64,000 bases of DNA, taken from Scylla paramamosain. Its lineage: Eukaryota > Arthropoda > Malacostraca > Decapoda > Portunidae. The position numbers and the translations under genes are program-made. The DNA is taken from positions 7,715,001-7,779,000 of the forward strand of contig NC_087161.1 in the NCBI RefSeq assembly GCF_035594125.1. The letters are read 5' to 3'. Shown here in pieces: positions 45,936 through 58,044 of the stretch. The stretch's first letter is position 1. Each line of letters opens with the position of its first letter. The notes under the pieces are model-generated. The model was not told the origin of the DNA. It was given only the letters and a program-made list of their open reading frames with translations, and did no database searches.

Positions 45936-46526
45936 GTGTTGGTACTGATGCCTCAATTGGGGCAGAGTGCCCAGACGCCTGGCAATCCTGCTGGCAAGGG
46001 TTTTGACATGTCAGAGTCAGACTCGTCTTTGAATCAGTGTTTAGGGGTTGACCGCAAGAAGCACATGACTTTTGTTAGAGTGTTGCTGAGGGTGAGGTTG
46101 TTTGTGGTTAAAGGTTGTTTGTTTGATGGCTTGCCTCACCCTGTGGAGGCTCTTGGAGGTGGCGCTCAGGCAGAGTTGTCACCTGGTGTTGAGGCTGTGG
46201 GCGCTGGTACTCAGTCTGGACTCCAGCTACTTGAGTCTGATGTGTCAGGGGTCGCTGCCGATGGTGGGGAGACTCCTGACTCTGCTGGGGAGGTGGGAGT
46301 TTCCTTCCCTACTGGGTACACAGGAGGCGAGGAGCAGGCTGCTCCCCTGCTGGGACCAGACACGGTGGGTGTTTGGTCACGTGGTGAGCCACCCTTGCTG
46401 GTAGCTGCTGCAACAACTGTCAGTGTAGTTAAGGAGGGTTCTGTCCCTCGAGTATGTGTCACCCCACTGCTTGCCAAGGCAGGAGTGGATAGTAAGGAAG
46501 CAGAGGGTCGGGCAGGGTGTGTTTAG
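45936..46526 (+). CDS. Unidentified open frame inside the outer LTR element
   Basis: An open frame of about 196 residues, acidic and rich in Gly, Val, Ser and Pro (for example FDMSESDSSLNQCLGVDRKK). It lies where the linker between protease and reverse transcriptase would be. No motif of reverse transcriptase is present. A stop at 46526 is followed by another open frame at 46539-46826. It may be the decayed linker region or captured sequence. Confidence 0.35.
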   Translation: MLVLMPQLGQSAQTPGNPAGKGFDMSESDSSLNQCLGVDRKKHMTFVRVLLRVRLFVVKGCLFDGLPHPVEALGGGAQAELSPGVEAVGAGTQSGLQLLESDVSGVAADGGETPDSAGEVGVSFPTGYTGGEEQAAPLLGPDTVGVWSRGEPPLLVAAATTVSVVKEGSVPRVCVTPLLAKAGVDSKEAEGRAGCV

Positions 46527-46538
46527 AGTAGCAATATT

Positions 46539-46826
46539 GTGAGTAGCCAGCGGAGAATGGATGACGGAGATCTGATGCTCCATTTTGATGTGCCATCTAC
46601 AGTTAAGGAGGCACAGGTGCTAGAAGCACGTAGCGGCCAGATGTTTAGTCATTTTGGAGTTAGGTTGACTGAGGAGTGTTTGGCGCGGTTCTGGGCGCCG
46701 AGTGTGGTCACATTTGCTGGTCATAACCGCACTGGTCAGGCTGGCAAGCCTGATGACCTCTCATCTGGTACTTCTCAGTTGTGTTATGGCCCGTATTTGT
46801 TTCTCCCAGGGTGGGATGATTTATGA
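46539..46826 (+). CDS. Second unidentified open frame in the outer element
   Basis: About 90 residues from the ATG at 46557 (MDDGDLMLHFDVPSTVKEAQ). There is no recognised domain. It lies directly downstream of the 45936-46526 frame in a different phase, so the two may once have been one reading frame. Confidence 0.3.
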   Translation: MSSQRRMDDGDLMLHFDVPSTVKEAQVLEARSGQMFSHFGVRLTEECLARFWAPSVVTFAGHNRTGQAGKPDDLSSGTSQLCYGPYLFLPGWDDL

Positions 46827-46829
46827 TGT

Positions 46830-49364
46830 TGCTTGCCCGATTCCTCCTGCCAGGGCAAGTTAATATGATGTATTTGATGTGAGCGTTACGACGCCGTGTT
46901 GAGAGGCAGCGCTAAGTGGGGCTGCCGATGAGAGTTTGTTGCTTGCCGCTCGGGAAGCAGCCATAGTGTTACAGGGGCTTCGTTTGGCCTAGTTGCTGTT
47001 GACTGTCAGGTGCTGGGCCCGAGAAGTGTAATATGTGATGATTGATGTCGGCTTCCTCAAAGTGACAAAGTATCAGGGATAATGAGAGAGGCTTGCACGT
47101 TGGCCATTCTCATGTTGGAGCCGGGGTTTGTTTCTTTGTGATGGCCACGTGTGTTTGTTTTGCTCCGTGTGCGGGGATTGTGAGCTGTGTCCTGGAAAGG
47201 AGCAGCCGTCAGCTTGTTGTGGTGATACCTGTGTCATTAAAAGGCAGGCGGGAGGAATGAAGTGTGATAATAGTATTGCACCTGGCAGTGAGATCCAGAC
47301 TTGGTTGTGTCACACCTGGAAAGGAGTATATGGTTTAGTCGAGAGCGGTTCAAGGGCGCCTCTTATTTTTGGCAAGGAAGTGGCATTTTTGTTTTATCAA
47401 TTTTATGAGTGTAGCAAGGAAGCTTCATGGAGCCATCAGCGAGCAAGTGGAGTGATGTGGGCTGTGAAGGCCTATAAGTGAGATTGATGTGTTCTCCAGA
47501 GAGGAGATTTGGGAGGGCCAGAGCGAATAATGTGGGCAGCAAAGGCCCGAAGGAGAGTTTTGTTTGGCCAGGAAGTATTTTACCTGGCCCTGCTGTGATG
47601 TTGCACCAGGAAACTACGGTTCCTGGTGGGCTCATTGTGTTGCAAAGAGACAGGGATGTCATTGCACTGTGACTGATGTTTGTACAGTATGGAGAAAATG
47701 CTGAGAGAGCATGGTATGTAGTGAAGAGAGGAGGAGAGGAGCAGAGGTGAGAGTTGATGGAGCAGTAGTAAAAGTAGAGAACCGAGAGGACGATGAAGAT
47801 GGAGAAGTGACCAGAGTCACAGGAATAATTGGCGCAGCTGTAGCTGATGGTGAAAAGAGATGAGCAAGATCCCTTGCAGAAGAAAAACTGCACACCATGT
47901 AGCTTTGAAGACCAAATGTCTTGCCATTTAGTCAGAGATGGGTCTCAGGGAAGTAAAAGGAGGAGAAAGAAGAAGCAGCAGTCTGAGTTGGAGGGCCAAG
48001 TGGGAGCCCTATTGTTTCTAGTTGCGTAGTAATCATTCATGTCAGTGCTATAGTAGTCTTTTATATTTTGTGATGACTATACGCCCCTTGTTTGAATCTA
48101 ATGATGTGCCCAATTGATTATGCATTGATTTTGAATTTGTAGTACGTTTACAAAATTTTCATAAGCTTTTGTATATTTTCCGAAAATTTTTTTTTATGAA
48201 GGGGCGTGTTTTGTGCAGCGAGATAAATCGATGTAAAGTGAAAAGAAGAAGTAAGAACGAATGAAAGAAGAAGTGATAGTACACAGCAGGAAATAATGAA
48301 AGAAGAGAGTGAGAGAGTGAGACGCCAGACATATGATTAAGAGTGGTAGCTCACTGCTCTGAGATTACCGTAAGAATCCCCGCGCCCATAGACTATCTTT
48401 TTGCAAATTGATTTACCCTAGTTTTGCATGTTCCTTTTGATTGAGTCTTACACAGTTAATTGGAAAAGAGTTGCCCTTGAAGATAAAATAATCGGTATCA
48501 ACCTAGCCACTATAGCTTAGTTGTAAGAATTGTCAGAAGAGAGGTGTCTTATTCATATAAGCCAGCGTGGGGTGAAGCGGTATATGTACATATGTATTTC
48601 ACCACCCCACCCCATCTCTTTAACCCCCCTCCCTCTTATTGCAGCAAAGTGCGAGATTGTTTAATGTGCTTTCCTATGCTCAGTCACTGCCCAGAGCTTA
48701 CACAAGACAGAGGCACTAAGACAAGCAGCATTATTTGGAGGACAATGGGAAAGAAATACAGCTAGTCAGGCCAGTTACTTTAAGGGAATAAGTAAGTAAT
48801 TACTGGCCGTATGTGCAGGGCTATCTAAGTAGCATAAGTGTCTCCATAGTAGTTTGCCAGGGAGTGTGGTTAATTATAGCACATTCAATATCCAGGGAAG
48901 TGACTCCTTGGCATGTGTGTGTGTGCGTTCTGAGTTCTTGTAGAGTGAGAGGTAAATTACCGTCCTGTGTGTCTGTAGACATTTGTCTGTAGTCATGTCT
49001 CTTGTTAGTGTGCTTGTTGTGTTAAATGCTACTGTGGGATGAGGCTGCTGAGCTGCAGAGGACTTAAGTGATTAGCAGGGTAGTGAAATTTACTCCCTCC
49101 TTAGGCCCTGATCAGGCTTGCCATCCAGGAAGCCCTAAACGACATTACTCTGCTAGACGCTATAATACGCCATTGGACAGTGGGAGGAATCGATACATGG
49201 GCGATTGTCCAACAGGGTTTTATGCCTCAACCATATATGTGTTGTTGCTCATTATAATTGTTTCTCCTTAGACGTGGTTGTCGATCCTTTCACAGCTGTG
49301 GGAGTTAATTGTAGTTGTAGTATTTCCCTTGTCTGTGGGTGGATAAAACAGACTGACGACCTGG
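46830..49364. other. Outer element, 2.5 kb without recognisable pol
   Basis: Only short frames occur; one (47128-47481) is Cys-rich at its start. The DNA becomes purine-rich near 47700-48000 and A+T-rich near 48100-48500. I looked for FxLDL, YxDD, RNase H 'TDAS' and integrase 'DDE' patterns and saw none. Confidence 0.5.
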
Positions 49365-50307
<943 letters not shown>

Positions 50308-50655
50308 ATATATTTTTACAAAATATAGTATAGCTATAAATGTTATGGCCTGTTGAGTAGATGCTCCTATATGGACTTGTGTGATGTAACTATTTTTTTT
50401 TTTTTTAGTTCATAGAACAATAGGCATACCAAGATAAAAAAAAAATACAATAATAAATAGAAAAGATAAAAATATAACCAGAAAATAACATTAACATTAT
50501 ATTTCTGATAATACAAACAACAATTAAATATAATCACAACTAAATTATATTTAGATGGAATAATCAAATGAAAATAGCCATGACATATTTGTACATACAT
50601 TCAGGTACACATTATGTAGTTAATGAGAGTAAATGCAGGAAAGGTAGGTAGGCAG

Positions 50656-50723
<68 letters not shown>

Positions 50724-51622
50724 TTACTGGAATATTAATAAGGTTCTTAACTTTATTTTTATATTATTTTTTTATTATTTATTTATTTTTATATTCATTT
50801 ATTTATTTTTTTTTATATATTTATTTATTTTATTTATTTTTTATTTATTTATTTTTTTTTTTTCAGGCTGACTTCCACACCGTGTTGTTTTTACCTTTTT
50901 CATATTTAATGCATTTGTCAAGTTATAAACTTTAAAGGATAATCAAAGAGCATTTCCCAAAAATTTAGTTTTAGATTATATTTTCTAGTAATTTCAAAAT
51001 ACCTGTTGAATTTTTTTAACTGAAATTAAACTTTAAAGGATGCTGAGTAGAATGTTTGTATCTCATTATAAATTCGCATATAGAATAATTGCTTGATGTT
51101 TAACAATAAATTCATTCTTTTGATACTGGGATAGAATTTCAGACAACTTAAGCTCAAATATTATTCATGGCTACTGTTACCATGTCTACATTGCCAAGTG
51201 TATTTTTTTCGGTCAATAGAAATCTCAAAATTAAATTCTCTGATCATAAGGAGTTTGTTACACGCCAGGGATATAAACAGAAAACTCAGCCTCTTCTACA
51301 ATTAAGGAACATTCCTCTCGTTAACTTGTAGTTTCATTAAGACTTTTATTCAGAGCTCTCCAGAAATCAGAATTAATAACAATGATTTATTTATGTGTTG
51401 TTTTGTTATATACTACAAACTTGGCGATAATGCTCCTGCTGAAGAATTGTACTTGATATAATAATTAGGATTGTTGTTAAATTGTTTTAGGGTGCGTTTT
51501 CTCTCGCTGCGCTTTACTTGAAACGTGCAGATGTGTCGCACTCCTAATTTATATGTTTTTATTTAATTAATTAATCAATTAATTATTTATTTATTTACTA
51601 TCTATTTAGTTAGTTAACTATT

Positions 51623-51715
<93 letters not shown>

Positions 51716-51820
51716 GGTGGGTGTTTCTATGTGTGTGTGCTTGAATGTGTTCCATGTAACATCATATAATTAAGATTGCCATGTGTTGCATTGTTTGCAT
51801 GTTTGGTAAAACATGTAGGA
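50308..51820. repeat. A+T-rich spacer with simple repeats
   Basis: (GA)n 50660-50720, TTTA-type array 50760-50863 and (TG)n 51626-51720. No gene was seen in the A+T-rich rest. Confidence 0.7.
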
Positions 51821-51824
51821 ATAA

Positions 51825-52010
51825 AAAGAGATCAAGGTGGATTAAGGAGGAGACCGAAGTTACAAACACGATGAGTACAATGGAAAAAAATATATATGTG
51901 GCCATGGATGGGACACGTGCGCCGAGCATGTAACAATAGATGGGCTCGTAGAGCAACAAAATTGCAGAGAACGTAGGTGTGAAAATAAGGACGATGTGAC
52001 ATACAGCCGA
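51825..52010 (+). mobile_element. RTE-like LINE C-terminal fragment
   Basis: In one plus-strand frame this reads WPWMGHVRRACNNRWARRAT. The pattern W-x2-(A/M)-G-H-V-x-R...D/N-x-R-W...R is the usual C-terminus of RTE-type enzymes. It is short and isolated. Confidence 0.5.
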
Positions 52011-52022
52011 CAGAGATTAATG

Positions 52023-52200
52023 GGTTTATTTTATTTTATTTTATTTTATTTTATTTTAATTTATTTATCTATCTATTTATCCATTTCTTTATATGTTCAT
52101 TTTTTCTTTCTTTCTTTCTTCATTTATTTTTTTTTTTTTTATTTATTTATGTATTTCTTTCTTTCTTTTTCTTTCTTTATTCATTCATGTAATTATTTGT
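52023..52200. repeat. TTTTA / TTTC low-complexity array
   Basis: An irregular pyrimidine-rich and A+T-rich array downstream of the gustatory-receptor stop codon (minus-strand view). Confidence 0.8.
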
Positions 52201-52257
52201 TTGTTAAAAAGCCAGGAGATTGACAAGGATATGAACAGCAGTGACGCACATTTATGG

Positions 52258-52377
52258 TTAGGCGAGGCTGCAGTTTGACGGTGAACGGGTGGTGTCAATG
52301 AGACCAACACTCCCCATTTCAGATGATTGCATGAACTGCATCATCACTATGAAGTAAGTGGTGACAGCACTTATCAC
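52258..52377 (-). CDS. Gustatory receptor gene, exon 7 (last)
   Basis: Acceptor CTGGCAG before 52377, phase 0. It encodes VISAVTTYFIVMMQFMQSSE and a 20-residue tail to TAA at 52258-52260. TYFIVMMQF is the Gr family signature TYhhhhhQF (h is hydrophobic), the strongest single piece of evidence for the gene. A polyadenylation site was not fixed; the downstream DNA is a low-complexity array. Confidence 0.9.
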   Translation of the reverse strand: MISAVTTYFIVMMQFMQSSEMGSVGLIDTTRSPSNCSLA

Positions 52378-52611
52378 CTGCCAGGAATGAAAGTCGCAGA
52401 ATTAGTAACAACAGCAACAATAGTAAGCAGGAACAGTAGTAATAATAGTAGTAGCAGCAGTTTTAGTAGCGTTAAATTAAGAAAAAAGAAAGAAAGAAAG
52501 AAAGAAAGAAACATGAATAAACAGATAAATAATGAAGAAAGAAAAGAGAAAAAGAAAAAAATAAATAAATAGGTAAATATATGAAGAAAGAAAGAAAAAA
52601 AACATAAATAG

Positions 52612-52662
52612 TAGTTGTAGTAGTAGTAGTAGTAGTAGTTGTTGTTGTTGTTGTTGTTGTTG
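52612..52662. repeat. (AGT)n-(GTT)n trinucleotide tract
   Basis: Lies in the last intron of the gustatory receptor gene. Confidence 0.9.
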
Positions 52663-52927
52663 ATGTTTTCATTTTTATTTCTGTTGTTGTTAGTTGTTTT
52701 TAGTACTAGTAACAGTGGTAGTTACAGTAACCCTTTCGCTATGAAACTACATATTTCCATAAAAATAAAATGACAAAACAGGAAATTAGCTTTTAGTAGT
52801 GGAAATCTTCGAAGTTGCTGAATAGTTTTTATTCCCCTTAATCCTCCTTTTAAACCGTCTGGAACAGTACTTAACCTAACCCTGTAACCCTCCTATCTGC
52901 GATAAAGTCACGTGTATAAAGCCTCAC

Positions 52928-53017
52928 CGTTATGATGAAGGGCCGGTTGATGATGAAAAATTTTCCTCCAGTGACACAGATTGAGGGTCCGGTCAGAGCC
53001 GTTACCAGCTCGTCTCT
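52928..53017 (-). CDS. Gustatory receptor gene, exon 6
   Basis: Acceptor CCAACAG before 53017, donor GTGAGG from 52927, both phase 0 (30 codons). It encodes RDELVTALTGPSICVTGGKF then FIINRPFIIT. The 'G.FFxINRxxxx' part is the conserved entry to the last Gr membrane span. Confidence 0.85.
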
Positions 53018-53285
53018 CTGTTGGGACAAAAACGGTTTCTTTGTTGGACAAAACGGATTCTTTCTTTCACTTTCACCGTTCCTTATACGAGTATTTATTC
53101 ATTCTGTTTATTATATTCATTAATTAGGTACTTCTTTATTTATTTATCTACCTATTTATTTATATATGAATATTATTTTTGTCGCCAACTCACGTGAAAC
53201 TTCTCTCGATCGTTTGCGTCAAAAGGAAGTCCTCGCCGAAGAATGTCCCTGCCGTCATCACTCTGCAACAATTAAAAAAGAACAA

Positions 53286-53287
<2 letters not shown>

Positions 53288-53361
<74 letters not shown>

Positions 53362-53392
53362 TCGCACGCACGCACGCACGTGCGCGCACACG

Positions 53393-53469
<77 letters not shown>
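53288..53469. repeat. (CT)n 53288-53357 and (CA)n 53370-53469
   Basis: Lies in intron 5 of the gustatory receptor, touching the exon 5 donor. (TG)n at 54065-54104 lies in intron 4. Confidence 0.95.
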
Positions 53470-53471
<2 letters not shown>

Positions 53472-53610
53472 TAACGTCGGTTAATTCGCTTAGTTCATCT
53501 CCAAAACTTTCTTGTAGGTTCTTGAGAAGTTTCAAAACCATGCTGAGATTCTGCGCCGCTTCATCTCCATCGGGACGGTCAATATACAGAGTAACCCCGT
53601 GTTTGTCCGT
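53470..53610 (-). CDS. Gustatory receptor gene, exon 5
   Basis: It encodes TDKHGVTLYIDRPDGDEAAQ and LSMVLKLLKNLQESFGDELS, a cytoplasmic segment before the last membrane span. The acceptor is AG at 53612-53611 (phase 0). Two phase-0 donors are possible, GTGTGT at 53469 or GTTATC at 53475, so the exon may end at 53476. The donor lies at the edge of a (CA)n tract (53370-53469), which may matter for splicing. Of the seven exons, this one rests most on position, phase and open frame and least on a family motif. Confidence 0.6.
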
Positions 53611-54061
53611 CTCTAAATGAAAGGATTTGTTCGAATGCTTCGTAATTTACCGTCAGCTTCCTCCAGTTTTCCAGTTTTCCCCATTTCTCCCTTCACAACT
53701 TAGACGTTTTAAAAATTCTCTTCAGTTTCGTTCACTTGTTTCTCAAATACTGCCTGGTGACCGTACTCTTATGAAAACTTGTTACATATTTCAGCGACTC
53801 ATTATAAATGTTCATGAGACCCCTGTACCTCCCTCCCTTCTTGTGGATGCCTCTGAGCCTTCCCACCACCAGGACAGACCGAATACAAGTTAGTTACATT
53901 AACTTGAATTTCTACCTCCAATACTAATTTCGCTGACAGTATCGAAGGTAATATAGGAATATGGTTCCGTAAACTATACGTTATCTTGTTCAGATTTCAG
54001 TGTGCATATTTAAGAGCTCATTTACCCAACTATTCTTTTTTCGCAAAGCAACCACTTGAAT

Positions 54062-54105
<44 letters not shown>

Positions 54106-54200
54106 TTACAATATTGTTATTGACCTACTACGTAAGTGATTAAATTATAATCTTGTCGGTACACTTTTGAAGATCTGAAACCACTTAGCACACAACTCAC

Positions 54201-54356
54201 CACTTCCTGCACTTCAGCAGCGGCTAAGGAGACTTCCAGGAAGAGGACTGCTGTCTGGAGGGTAAGCAGCCCCACAGTGACCATGCCTTCAGTGGCCTGC
54301 GCTTTTGACCCCAGACGATACGCCATTATGTATAATTCTGTGCACAGTGTCAAGAT
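54201..54356 (-). CDS. Gustatory receptor gene, exon 4
   Basis: Acceptor ACCACAG before 54356, phase 0; donor GTGAGT from 54200, phase 0. It encodes ILTLCTELYIMAYRL and a long hydrophobic span GMVTVGLLTLQTAVLFLEVS ending AAAEVQEV, which corresponds to the penultimate membrane span of Gr proteins. A nearer acceptor (GCACAG) would give an immediate stop, so the upstream one was chosen. Confidence 0.8.
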
Positions 54357-54449
54357 CTGTGGTATTAATACGTTACATCATTATCATAGCGAAATGGTGA
54401 AGGATATAAGCAGTTTGTGTATTTCATCATGATATCCTTCCTTTCTCAC

Positions 54450-54589
54450 CGCGGTGCCATAGTAGCACTGTAGTATAAGGCTATAGCTCGCCTCAGTCTC
54501 CCTGACAAGAGACACCAAGCGGCTGTGAGTGTGCACCAGATGTGCCAGGCGACTCCCTGCAGCAGAACCAGAAGTTCGCTTCCATAAGT
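54450..54589 (-). CDS. Gustatory receptor gene, exon 3
   Basis: Acceptor CCTTTCCAG before 54589; the first two bases complete a codon with exon 2. Donor GTGAGA from 54449, phase 0. It encodes an intracellular linker (RLAHLVHTHSRLVSLVRETE) and the start of a membrane span (SYSLILQCYYGTA). Confidence 0.8.
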
Positions 54590-54774
54590 CTGGAAAGGAA
54601 ATTACCTTGGCACGAGAAATCATTTTAACGTTACTGTTTGTCATATAATTTAGTAATGTATCATTCAACTCAAGGTTACAACCGATAATGCATTATAAAA
54701 TATTCTTGTGTAAGCAAATGAGTAAACGGTTAAAAAATAAACAGTCATCATTGTACTCTTGCTCCTCCACTCAC

Positions 54775-54916
54775 CATCCATGGCCTCGGCAAGCAGATTG
54801 TTCCAGGAGCGAATGGCGTTGCTCAGCAGGTGGCAATTGATGGTAAAAGAAAAGAGGCAGCATTTGAATAGTGTGAAGGTATGGAGGCACATTAGCGTTG
54901 TCATCAGGCGGATCAA
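54775..54916 (-). CDS. Gustatory receptor gene, exon 2
   Basis: Acceptor TTCTTGCAG before 54916 and donor GTGAGT from 54774; it enters in phase 0 and leaves in phase 1. It encodes a hydrophobic stretch (LMTTLMCLHTFTLFKCCLFS) and a helix ending LLAEAMD. The intron before it (54917-56069) holds (AAT)n 55562-55618 and poly(T) 55175-55211. Confidence 0.8.
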
Positions 54917-55181
54917 CTGCAAGAAAGGATACATAATACATAATCAAAAAATTGAAAAACTGAGCAGAAGTCCAATGTGTACATTGTACATGTGTGAGGC
55001 GTTCAGATACCCAACGGGTGACTTCAGTGGTCAGGGGTTTCACAACAAGTGCTTCGTGTGTTCGAGTTATTTCTGGTTTCGTGATATCATAGCAAAGGGC
55101 CAGGAACTTCATCACGGGGACTATGCTGTGAGAGTGGCCATGGTCATTTTTATCTTTTAATTAATTTATTTATTTTATTTT

Positions 55182-55212
<31 letters not shown>

Positions 55213-55580
55213 GCAGCTGGCCAGAGAAAAGTAGCTGCCTTATCGTGAGTACTTAACAAAGTGATAGAATAAATCTTTGTCGGCTAGTTTGATGGTGGAA
55301 TATTTATTAAATGATTGTTTCCCTTGCCCACTGTTATTATATACACAGGATCCCGTCTGTGCATTACCAGGGGTTAAGGGAAGCAACCATACACTTAACA
55401 TTTTTCGACTCATAAAGAGGCACGCCCTCAATCTCTTCGATTTTGCGTGAAGCTCTTATCATTGGAAACACTCGTGTCTTTGACGGACAAACCCGAGGCC
55501 AGGTCGTAGTCGAAGATGGTCCTGAACGACGTGAACTACAGTTTACCACCGATCCAACAGTAATAATAATAATAATAATG

Positions 55581-55619
<39 letters not shown>

Positions 55620-56069
55620 GTAACATTAATAATAATAAAATAATATTTATTTATTTATTTCTATATTATAAGCACAACCAAAACAACCTTTGAGCTTTTC
55701 AATTTTATTTGGGAGGGGGAACTGATCACTTTTTGTGCGTGTCTGTGTTCTTTGTCAGTCTCTCTTACAAATAAAAATAAAATAAGTTATTCGTTATTCA
55801 TCTACTCAAGCACAACATTGCACTCACATTAAAAAAAATAAATAAATAAAAATAAAAAAAACTATTTGTACAGGAAATAAATTGTGAAAAAAATAAATAA
55901 ATAAAAGCATGAGGCTGCGGATGCTAATCAACAGTAGGGTACAACTGAAGAAACAAGGCGTGCACATCATGTCTCCTCATAGACTTTAATAGTGTCTAAG
56001 CAGTGCATATATACTTACTAGAAAGATGTCTAAAAAATGCAAAGAGAAATTAGCCTAATTAGTTCATAC

Positions 56070-56939
56070 CAGAGGTAAAGGCGCGGGCAGCGTGGTCCAG
56101 CCCTTGGGCAAGAGAAGCATGGTTTGACCCAAAGCATCCAAGATACTGATATAGACACCTGGATATGTAAGTAATGTCAGAGTAATACTGACACTCCAGA
56201 ATAGGAAAAGGAAGCTTAGTTGGCGTAGAAGGACGAGTTTCACTCCTTTTCTTATATCCAGCACGCAAGCAGCCGCAAGCAGACACCAGGAATTCATTAA
56301 ACTGCAGAGACGCCGCACGGTTCCTATCACGCACAGGAGTTGGATCCAGGCATTCACTAGACACTGCATCATCAAAATAATACCCGCCAGCTTAATGGCC
56401 GCGGTGTCCTCATCAGGGTCCAGACTGACAGAACCACCTGAGCTTAACACTATCACCAGGCCGGTGACTGAAGCTGCCAGCAGTGCAGTCACGTAAACAG
56501 CTGTGAAAATGGTGCGCCATGCTGCCCAGCTGAACCATGATAGCTCATACTGGCCAGTTTGTTGGCAGAAACGGAAAGGTACCATACCGAGAACTTGTAT
56601 AAACCACCACAGAGGCCTCATCGTTGTCCGGAACCGCTGCACACCCTCTTCTCTGCAATAGTTTGCATGTCCTGGGCGTTGCGGTGACAGTGTCCCGCTG
56701 TGGCTGCTTCTAGTCGCAAAGTTATTGATGACTTCTTCAGTGTCTATTTCTTTTTCTTTTCCTACCTCCACTTGAGTGAGGAAATTTAATTGTTTCTCCT
56801 TTATCGCCCAAGGGAGGTGAGACTTACGAGGGGAGGTCGTGAGAACCATTGTGATGGAGCTGAGCCACCGTGAATCCGACGATGCTAAGAACTTGAAATT
56901 CAGTGAATCAGCTGACTGACCCTCGCTTCCCCTAAACAT
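56070..56939 (-). CDS. Gustatory receptor gene, exon 1
   Basis: First coding exon (290 codons) of a seven-exon gustatory receptor (arthropod Gr family: multi-pass, ligand-gated cation channels in chemosensory neurons). ATG at 56939. After a long hydrophilic N-terminus (about residues 1-105) comes FRTTMRPLWWFIQVLGMVPF, the typical Gr start. Hydrophobic segments follow at about 140-165, 180-206 and 238-264. The exon ends CCTCTG before donor GTATGA at 56069, phase 0. Full gene: 56939 to 52258, exons 290+47.3+46.7+52+45-47+30+39 codons, about 550-552 residues, somewhat longer than typical insect Grs because of the N-terminus. A later in-frame ATG (residue 31) could also be the start. No stops or frameshifts in any exon. 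Confidence 0.85.
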
Positions 56940-57248
56940 ACGTACAGTGTTAACAAGCTCAACGCATTGAGGCTCTACAGTATATTTCCAGTGGACTTGT
57001 GTAGCGTTTATGTGAGATATGCTGCGTGACGTCTGTTGCAGGATTACACATTCAAATCTGCCCTGTGGCTTGAGTATCGTGAGTGCGTTGATTCCTCTCT
57101 GTGGAGTGACTGACTCAGTCTTTAAGATGTGTGGCTTCTAAGAAGAAAAGTGAGTATTGCGCATGCTCTGATCAATACAGAAATATTTACCTTTCTAAAA
57201 AGCCATTTATATAGCAATTCTTGTCTGACACGTTTTCAGTCAAAAGAA

Positions 57249-57250
<2 letters not shown>

Positions 57251-57320
<70 letters not shown>
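57251..57320. repeat. (TG)n microsatellite
   Basis: A near-perfect TG run, about 300 bp upstream of the gustatory receptor start on the minus strand. Confidence 0.96.
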
Positions 57321-57321
<1 letters not shown>

Positions 57322-57603
57322 GTAAATATTTATTGCTACAGGTATACAAAATATGAACAGAGATAGCATTATAACAAACTGTCCATCGAGCCGAGGCTCC
57401 TTGATGGGAAGAATAAGTTTGAATATTATGCTTTCAGCGTGCTACAAAAGAAAAAAAAAAAAACTATATACATACATATACGTACACCTTCATATATATA
57501 TCATACATATTTTATATATCTCATGCGCGTACACACACATGTGGATATGCACTGCCATGTACATATTTACAAATACATAACGCGCACAAGTACACATACA
57601 TGC

Positions 57604-57740
<137 letters not shown>

Positions 57741-58044
57741 CACGAGATTTGAGACAAGAAAACTGTACAATATGGTTAAGTTTACAAATGTTGTTATGCC
57801 TGGGTATGAAACTGTGCTGAGTACTCTAGTATAATTACTCCCAGTGAGATCTAAAGCACTGTTCAGGGGGTGCTGTGAACTTATCATTAAATCCAGCTGT
57901 GACCTCACTGAACGTTTCCCTTTGTGTCTCACAACACAAGGGGGCAGTCACAGCCTGCCCTCTAAAGACAACTCTCTTCCTCCACACAAAACTACAAGCA
58001 CCTAATAACACACACACCCTTCACTCAAAATTTTTAAAATCATC

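Noticed and set aside
47128..47481. Cys-rich frame as a zinc-finger gene
   Set aside because: The Cys spacing fits no finger I know and the frame lies within a decayed LTR element.
53627..53893. Plus-strand frame of 88 residues inside a gustatory-receptor intron
   Set aside because: No recognisable domain or splice support, and it lies on the strand opposite a well-supported gene.
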